Source: JADZFO01 sp964512635 (GTDB taxonomy: Bacteria > 4484-113 > JAFGCY01). From it: a stretch of DNA of 64,000 bases. The stretch lies in assembly GCA_964512635.1 (NCBI GenBank), contig CAZEJB010000017.1, positions 1 to 64,000 on the forward strand, given 5' to 3'. The translations under genes were made by a program, and so were the position numbers. Shown one piece after another: positions 58,864-64,000 of this stretch. The notes below the pieces were generated by a model. That model saw only the letters and a list, made by a program, of their open reading frames with translations. It searched no databases and was not told the origin of the DNA. How positions within the stretch are numbered: position 1 is the first letter of the stretch; the number at the start of each line of letters is the position of its first letter.

Positions 58864-61722
58864 CTACGACGGCAGCGTTCCCGCGGCGACCGTGACAAAG
58901 TTCTCTGGCTGGTACAGCCTCGCCGCCGCCGCGTTGACCTGCTCCAGCGTCACCGCACGTACTATTTCCGGGTAGCGCCGGATGTAGTCCACCCCGCGCT
59001 CAAGGTAGAGCGAGTCGGTAAGTACCGCCGCCACCGCGCCGTTGGTAGACAGGCGCACCGGGAAGTTGCCGGTCATGAAATTGCGGGCCAGCTCCAGCTC
59101 TTCCTCCGTCACTCCTTCGCTGGCGAAGCGCGCCATTTCTTCCAGAGTGGCACTGATCGCCGCCTCCATCTTCTTGGGGCTGACCTGGGCGCTGACCCAG
59201 GCCGGGCCGGCCGCGCGGCCGGAAGTGACCCGGCTGTAGGAGCCATAGGTCAGGCCGTCCTTGACTCGCAGGCGCTCATTAAGTCGGCTGTAGAAATCGC
59301 CGCCGAAGATGAAGCTGCAGATAAAGGCCGCGGTCCAGTCCGGCTCCAGCTTGCTCATCCCCGGCCCGAGCATGGCGATGCTCAGGTTGCTCTTGTCGGC
59401 CATTGCGATGTTCTGGCGCAGGCCGCCGCTGGGCTGCCAGCTGGCGCCCTGGGAGAGCAGTCCCTCGCGCTCGCGGGTTTGGGGCTGCCAGGCTCCGAGG
59501 CGCTGCTGAACCAGCTCAACGGCCTGTTCGGGATCAACATCGCCAACGATGCTGAGGATCGCCCCGCTGGGTTCGATGTTGCGCGCATGCCAGTCGCGCA
59601 GGTCGCTGCGCGTGATGGCCTTGACGCTGTCCGCATCGCCCTCCACCCGGCCGGAAAAGGGCGACTGGGGGCCATACAGCGCGTTGCGTCCGGCGGTAAA
59701 GGCCTGGTCAGAAGTGTCGTCGAGGCTGTCCAGCAAGTCGGTCAGGATCTGCTGACGGCTTTTCTCGATCTCGTCCTCGGGGAAAGTGGAGCGCAGGAGC
59801 TGCTCGGCCAGCACATCCAGCAGCAGCGTGAAATCCTCGCTGAGGCTCTTGCCGCCAAAGGTGGTACTCTCCCGTCCGAGGTGGTAGTTCAGGCTGATGC
59901 CGTTGTCTTCCAGCATGCCGGCCAAAGCGAATTTGTCATAGTGCTGGGTGCCGCTTTGCAACATTTCGTCGACGAAGCTGCCGAGGCCCGGCCGGCCCTG
60001 CGGGTCATCAATGCGCCCGCAGCGCAGCAGGCCGTGGATGCAGACGGTCGGATTGCTCTGGTTCCGGCGCACTACGACGGTAAGACCGTTTTCCAGCACC
60101 CGCAGCTGGGCGTAATCCCCTTCAACCTCGCTGGCAGCACTGCCGGCGCCGCTGCCTTCTGTAGGGGCAGCTGTTAAATCCGCGCTGCCGAGATGGGATA
60201 AGTTGCGGTCAAGTCCCGGGACAAGCTCCGGGCGTGAAGCGCGGCAGCCTTCGGCGCGCCGGTCCAGCGCCAGAAACTCAGCAGCCCGCGGATCTGACTC
60301 TCGATAGTGCGGGGGCTCCGGGTCGCCAGCCGGGAAGTCGTCATCATCGGTGTCAAAGTGCTCGAGGCCTTCGGTCTCGTCAAGGTCGATGTCCTCATCG
60401 TCATCGCCCGTCTCGCCGCTGCCGCTGGGCAGGGCGCGATAAATGCCGACGGTCCGGTTATCCTCGAACAGATACTCGGCGGCGACGCGCTTTACATCTT
60501 CGGCCGTGACCGCCTCGATGCCGGGCAGGTAGTTGTCGAGCTCGCGCCATGAGCTCATCAGCTCAAAGTCCACCAGTGCTGCCGCCTCGGCCTGCAGGCT
60601 GTCGTGGTCATAGACGAAACTGACGCGTGCCTGCTTGCGGGCACGCTTCAGCTCGTCAAGGCTGGGGCCCTCGGTCTTGAGCCGCTCAATCTCCAGATAG
60701 ATCAGCTGCTCGGCGGCCTCGGGGCTCTGGCCCTGGTTGAGCATCGCGCTGGCGAAGAACAGGTATGGATCCTGGTAACCAAAGTTGGAGGCCCAGGCTG
60801 CCGCCTCGCCGCACATGGCGCTGTCCACCAGCACCTTATACAGACGGCTGGTGCGGCCGGAGCCCAGAATGTTGCCCAGCACCACCAGGGCGAAACTGTC
60901 GGGGTGGCTGGAAGGCGGGATATGCCAGGCGCAGAGGACATAGTCCAGCTGGCCGGCGCGTCGGATGACGAAGCGGCGCTCGCCAAGCTGGGCAGGCTCG
61001 CTGGTCAGGCGCGGCCGGGTGAAGCCGCTGGCAGGAATAGCCCCAAACCAGTTCTGGATTTTTTCCAGCATCTCCCGCGGCTCAAAGTCGCCGACGGCGA
61101 CGATGAAGGCGTTATCAGGGTGATAAAAGCGGTTGTAGTGCTCCAGCAGCACATCCGGCGTTACCGCCTCGACATCGTCCTTGTAACCGATAGTCGGGAT
61201 GCGGTAAGGGTGGGCCACAAAGGCCACGCTGTTCAGCTCTTCATACAACAGGGTGAAGGGCGAGTCGTCGCGCTGGTCCAGCTCGTTGCGTACAACCGTG
61301 ATTTCGCTGCTCAGGTCGTCGGGGGTGCAGGCGATGCCGCGCATGCGGTCGGCCTCAAGCTCCAGGGCGACGTCGATCTTGTCGGCGGCGATCGTCTCGT
61401 AATAGACAGTCTGGTCCAGCCAGGTGTAGGCGTTGTTGTCGCTGCCCATGCGTTTAAGGCGCTTATCAAACTCGCCCAGCGGGAACTTGTGGGTCGTCTT
61501 GAACATCATGTGTTCAAGCAGGTGGCTCAGGCCGGTGATACCCGGGCGCTCAAACTTGGAGCCCACACGGTAGGCTACGTTGAAGTTGATTACCGGCGCG
61601 GTGCGGTTCACTTTCAGCAGCACGAGCAGGCCGTTTTCCAGCCGGTACTCGTGCACGCTGTCGGTATAGGTAGCGTGGTGAGCGCTGGCGCCGGAGGGGC
61701 TGCTGGGGGGAGTACTTGTCAT
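58864..61722 (-). CDS. Two-domain M16 zinc metallopeptidase
   Basis: The product is 952 aa: two M16 halves in one chain. The N-terminal half has the inverted zinc motif H67-L-L-E-H71 with a third ligand Glu in LELEADRMRG, so it is the catalytic half. The C-terminal half (from about residue 510) has SFVDEML in place of HxxEH and is inactive, but keeps the LRVKDGLTYGSYS substrate-binding motif. A Glu/Asp-rich linker of about 80 residues joins the halves. Such proteins (pitrilysin/PqqL-like) degrade peptides. No signal peptide is seen. The start is ATG 61722 with AAGGAA 8 nt upstream; a longer frame upstream lacks support. Confidence 0.88.
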   Translation of the reverse strand: MTSTPPSSPSGASAHHATYTDSVHEYRLENGLLVLLKVNRTAPVINFNVAYRVGSKFERPGITGLSHLLEHMMFKTTHKFPLGEFDKRLKRMGSDNNAYTWLDQTVYYETIAADKIDVALELEADRMRGIACTPDDLSSEITVVRNELDQRDDSPFTLLYEELNSVAFVAHPYRIPTIGYKDDVEAVTPDVLLEHYNRFYHPDNAFIVAVGDFEPREMLEKIQNWFGAIPASGFTRPRLTSEPAQLGERRFVIRRAGQLDYVLCAWHIPPSSHPDSFALVVLGNILGSGRTSRLYKVLVDSAMCGEAAAWASNFGYQDPYLFFASAMLNQGQSPEAAEQLIYLEIERLKTEGPSLDELKRARKQARVSFVYDHDSLQAEAAALVDFELMSSWRELDNYLPGIEAVTAEDVKRVAAEYLFEDNRTVGIYRALPSGSGETGDDDEDIDLDETEGLEHFDTDDDDFPAGDPEPPHYRESDPRAAEFLALDRRAEGCRASRPELVPGLDRNLSHLGSADLTAAPTEGSGAGSAASEVEGDYAQLRVLENGLTVVVRRNQSNPTVCIHGLLRCGRIDDPQGRPGLGSFVDEMLQSGTQHYDKFALAGMLEDNGISLNYHLGRESTTFGGKSLSEDFTLLLDVLAEQLLRSTFPEDEIEKSRQQILTDLLDSLDDTSDQAFTAGRNALYGPQSPFSGRVEGDADSVKAITRSDLRDWHARNIEPSGAILSIVGDVDPEQAVELVQQRLGAWQPQTREREGLLSQGASWQPSGGLRQNIAMADKSNLSIAMLGPGMSKLEPDWTAAFICSFIFGGDFYSRLNERLRVKDGLTYGSYSRVTSGRAAGPAWVSAQVSPKKMEAAISATLEEMARFASEGVTEEELELARNFMTGNFPVRLSTNGAVAAVLTDSLYLERGVDYIRRYPEIVRAVTLEQVNAAAARLYQPENFVTVAAGTLPS

Positions 61723-61807
61723 CCTGATTGTTCCTTCGACTAATGGCCGGGCGCGCGTTCGCGGCGGGCCGGCAAAGCATAGCTTACGCAAGCCGGGCCG
61801 GGCATAC

Positions 61808-61813
61808 TAGAAT
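61808..61813 (+). promoter_or_regulatory. -10 box of the small membrane protein gene (leaderless start)
   Basis: TAGAAT, 6 nt before the GTG at 61820. No Shine-Dalgarno is present. Confidence 0.5.
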
Positions 61814-61819
61814 CACTGT

Positions 61820-62377
61820 GTGCCCCAGCCCAAGAAAAAGGTTCTCAGCGCCAGGCCGAGCAGCGCAGCTCCCGGCGCTGCTCCCAGCTCCCGGCCCGTC
61901 TTGACTTATGAAGGGCCGGCAGAGCTCACCTGGGATTACAACCCCTGGATTCACTCCACCGACCGCGGCTGGCGCCGGCCGCAGATGGCCTTTGCAGCGC
62001 TGCTGCTGTGCTGCATGATCGCCGCGATCGGCCTGGCCGAGCACCGCACCATTCCCGAGCTGGCGGCCTGGACCCTGGCAGGGCTGGCCATTTCGATGGG
62101 CATGTGTGCGCCGCTCTTCCTGCCGGTGCAGTACCGCCTTGATCAGCGCGGGGTGACGGTTACCTTCCTGCTGGTGCCGAGCTTCCGGCCCTGGGAGCAC
62201 TATCGCAACTTCTATGTTCACGACACCGGCGTACACTTGACTACGATGCCGCGGCCCAGCCCCCTGGATGCCTTTCGCGGCCACTACCTGCAGTGGGGCA
62301 CCGGCCTGGGACGCCGCGAGCTGGTTGAGCCCTTTATCGCCGGCCATGTGCGGCGCGAGGCGGACAGCGCCGCCTGA
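61820..62377 (+). CDS. Small membrane protein with two TM segments and a PH-like domain
   Basis: The product is 185 aa. A proline/alanine-rich cytoplasmic head is followed by two membrane segments (AFAALLLCCMIAAIGLA and LAAWTLAGLAISMGMCAPL) and a C-terminal beta-rich domain (YRLDQRGVTVTFLLVPSFRP, WEHYRNFYVHDTGVHL) like the bacterial PH/YdbT-type fold. Function is unknown. The start is a GTG placed 6 nt after a TAGAAT box. Confidence 0.6.
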   Translation: MPQPKKKVLSARPSSAAPGAAPSSRPVLTYEGPAELTWDYNPWIHSTDRGWRRPQMAFAALLLCCMIAAIGLAEHRTIPELAAWTLAGLAISMGMCAPLFLPVQYRLDQRGVTVTFLLVPSFRPWEHYRNFYVHDTGVHLTTMPRPSPLDAFRGHYLQWGTGLGRRELVEPFIAGHVRREADSAA

Positions 62378-62434
62378 GACGGGCCGCCGGGGGTGTTGTA
62401 GGATAAGTAGATTCCCGGAGGGGTAAGACAATCC

Positions 62435-62887
62435 ATGAGCACAATGGTTGACACCGGCCTGCTGATCAGCAGCCTCGATTACGTAACAGTCATGGTCAAG
62501 GACCAGGACGCCGCGCTGCGCTTTTACACCGAGGTGCTGGGCTTCCAGGCTTCGGACGATGAGCAGTTCGGCTCCGGCCAGCGCTGGCTGACTGTGGGCC
62601 TGCCGGGCGCCCAGACGCGCCTCGTGCTGTTTGCTGATCCGCACGCCCATGCCGAGGAAGAAGGCGGCTGCTGCGGCAGTGGCGGCTGCGGCTCCTGTGG
62701 CGGCGTTGAGTATGCTTGGACCGGCATGGTGATGCGCACCGACGACATCAACGCGGCCTTCGAGAACCTGCAGGGCAAGGGTGTGACCTTCCTCCAGCCG
62801 CCGCAGGAGAAGAGCTGGGGCGTAATCGACGCGCTCTTTGCCGATCTCGACGGCAATGTCTTCAACCTGGTACAGCGCAAGAACTAG
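62435..62887 (+). CDS. VOC (glyoxalase-fold) protein with Cys/His-rich insertion
   Basis: The product is 150 aa, two beta-alpha-beta-beta-beta halves: LDYVTVMVKDQDAALRFYTE with VLGFQ, and WTGMVMRTDDINAAFENL with DLDGNVFNLVQR. The metal-linked enzymes of this superfamily include glyoxalase I, dioxygenases and fosfomycin resistance proteins. Between the halves is an insertion at residues 70-90 with H70, H72, C79, C80, C85, C88 and seven Gly. This could bind a metal and is unusual for the family. Ligands of the ancestral site are partly preserved (final Glu replaced by N-L-V). Activity unassigned. Confidence 0.78.
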   Translation: MSTMVDTGLLISSLDYVTVMVKDQDAALRFYTEVLGFQASDDEQFGSGQRWLTVGLPGAQTRLVLFADPHAHAEEEGGCCGSGGCGSCGGVEYAWTGMVMRTDDINAAFENLQGKGVTFLQPPQEKSWGVIDALFADLDGNVFNLVQRKN

Positions 62888-62954
62888 CGGTCCGCAGTCA
62901 AGGCCAAACTGATAACTGCACCCGCTTGCAGCTATTGGACCGGGTCTGGGTGGA

Positions 62955-62960
62955 TATAAT
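62955..62960 (+). promoter_or_regulatory. -10 box before the final lipoprotein gene
   Basis: TATAAT, with a leader of about 22 nt and GGGGGAG before the ATG at 62989, so this gene uses a normal Shine-Dalgarno. Confidence 0.55.
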
Positions 62961-62988
62961 GCTCTGATCACTCGACGAGAGGGGGAGC

Positions 62989-64000
62989 ATGTCCATACTT
63001 CGGACCACGACCCGGATTCAGATGATCCCGCGCAGACAGATCCACTCAGTGGGCCTCGTTTTGCTGTTTGGTCTGCTGGCGCTTATGCAGTCCTGCTCCT
63101 CGCAAGCCGAGCAACCGGCCAGCCTTGCGCCAGATCACGGCAGCGCCTTTCAGCTTGATCTCTACCCCGACACCTTCATCGCCGGCGGCTCAGCAGACGA
63201 GATAAGCGTGCGCGAGGTCAAAGGAGCCATAGGAGAGGTGCGCGTCGAGGTAGTTGCCCGCAACGCCAGCCGGCTGAAGGCTGTCTTTTTCAGGCTTAAC
63301 TATGATGCCGCTTCGTTTACCCCGCTGCGTCTGAACAAGTCAGAAAACATCGCGCCGGCAGATGGAGACCTGAGCATTTACCTTCCAGCCACTCCCGGCG
63401 TTCTTGAGTTCGCACAGATGCTGCCGCGACCCCAGGATCAGGTCGGCTCAGGTTTCAGCGGAAATGGAGTGCTGTGCAGCATCGATTTCGCCCGGCGGCC
63501 TTTTGCGGATGTGCAGAGGGCAACAAGTGGGGTGCCGTCCAGTGACGACGCGCGCAGCACCCTGGTCTTCAACCCGGTGGGGCCTCAGCTCGAATGGCGG
63601 TTGGTCAACCCGGGTGACTACAGCCAGGACGGCCAGGTGCTGGCCTCCGACCTCACCCCAATCGGCATCCACTTCAACGAGGATGTGCCAGCCGGAAACG
63701 ACCTGGACGGTCGTGACAGCAACAGCATTCAGGATGTAGTGGACGGCAACAATGACGGCACAATCGCTGTCGGCGACCTGACCGCCATCGGCCTGAACTT
63801 CCAGGACAAGATCCTGCGCTACAAGCTCTTTCGCAGCACTGATCCGCTGGATGTGCCGACCAGCAACACAGGCCCCAATGGCCCGGGTACTTTGCCTCTG
63901 GGCACGGTTGAACTGTCCGAGGCCATTGGCAACAAAGCTACAGAACGTCTGCGCTTCGAGTTTGTCCTGCTGAACGACCCGGCCGGCGCGATCTACTGGG
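62989..64000 (+). CDS. Lipoprotein with cohesin-like and dockerin-like domains (runs off the window)
   Basis: This is a partial gene of at least 337 codons. The signal peptide ends in lipobox LMQSC36. A cohesin-like beta region (about 50-200) contains VRVEVVARNASRLKAVFFRL. It is followed by two dockerin-type calcium motifs: GDYSQDGQVLASDLTPIG (209-226) and VDGNNDGTIAVGDLTAIG (251-268), each with the D-x-(N/Q)-D-G and S/G-D-L-T layout. Similar architectures are used in cellulosomes and other surface assemblies. A C-terminal region starting near residue 275 continues beyond the window. GGGGGAG precedes the ATG. Confidence 0.75.
   Translation, partial: MSILRTTTRIQMIPRRQIHSVGLVLLFGLLALMQSCSSQAEQPASLAPDHGSAFQLDLYPDTFIAGGSADEISVREVKGAIGEVRVEVVARNASRLKAVFFRLNYDAASFTPLRLNKSENIAPADGDLSIYLPATPGVLEFAQMLPRPQDQVGSGFSGNGVLCSIDFARRPFADVQRATSGVPSSDDARSTLVFNPVGPQLEWRLVNPGDYSQDGQVLASDLTPIGIHFNEDVPAGNDLDGRDSNSIQDVVDGNNDGTIAVGDLTAIGLNFQDKILRYKLFRSTDPLDVPTSNTGPNGPGTLPLGTVELSEAIGNKATERLRFEFVLLNDPAGAIYW

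Overview
The window is a GC-rich bacterial chromosome segment from an organism I cannot name. It is most likely an uncultured diderm. LptB implies LPS export. A PilB/GspE ATPase and at least nine predicted lipoproteins or secreted proteins with PKD, propeller or dockerin-like domains imply an elaborate cell surface. Housekeeping genes present are rpsB-tsf, typA, purC, ftcD, lptB, a D-Ala-D-Ala carboxypeptidase, an amidase and a succinate dehydrogenase cytochrome b. Many start codons sit 5-7 nt downstream of a good -10 hexamer with no Shine-Dalgarno. Leaderless transcription therefore looks common here.

Layout. 1-11.5 kb: two minus-strand clusters (1-4851 and 7456-11540) of a tandemly expanded secreted protein family that I do not recognise. 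They are separated by a plus-strand pair, an EVE-domain protein and a Y-family DNA polymerase. 11.9-13.5 kb: a small unknown gene and two AlkB-like dioxygenases in tandem. 13.6-21 kb: two PKD lipoproteins around an amidase and a pentapeptide-repeat membrane protein. 21.1-30 kb: FtcD, a Met-rich secreted protein, a DegT-type aminotransferase with a long Pro/Glu/Ala-rich head, an AhpD-like protein whose second active-site Cys codon is TGA (probable selenoprotein), SdhC, a lipoprotein and a DUF3052-type protein. 30.3-38.4 kb: a CPBP/CAAX protease, rpsB-tsf, a PKD lipoprotein and typA.

38.4-42.9 kb is a repeat-rich accessory island of visibly different composition. It carries a MORC/Hsp90-type GHKL ATPase and a stand-alone SRA-like (ScoMcrA-type) modified-base reader. 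The reader is bracketed by two copies of an 18-bp palindrome. This is a candidate undescribed defence module. 42.9-57 kb: PKD lipoprotein, pilB, Na/Ca exchanger, purC, a sorbosone-dehydrogenase-like lipoprotein and two large PKD lipoproteins. 56.6-64 kb: lptB, a divergent D,D-carboxypeptidase, a two-domain M16 protease, a small membrane protein, a glyoxalase-fold protein with a Cys/His-rich insertion, and the start of a cohesin/dockerin-like lipoprotein.

GC-rich palindromic repeats with a constant flank and variable arms occupy most intergenic gaps. No tRNA, rRNA or CRISPR array was found. The most notable observations are the UGA-containing CxxU thioredoxin-like protein with a matching downstream hairpin, the GHKL-SRA island, the tandem secreted family, and a shared N-terminal module on eight exported proteins.
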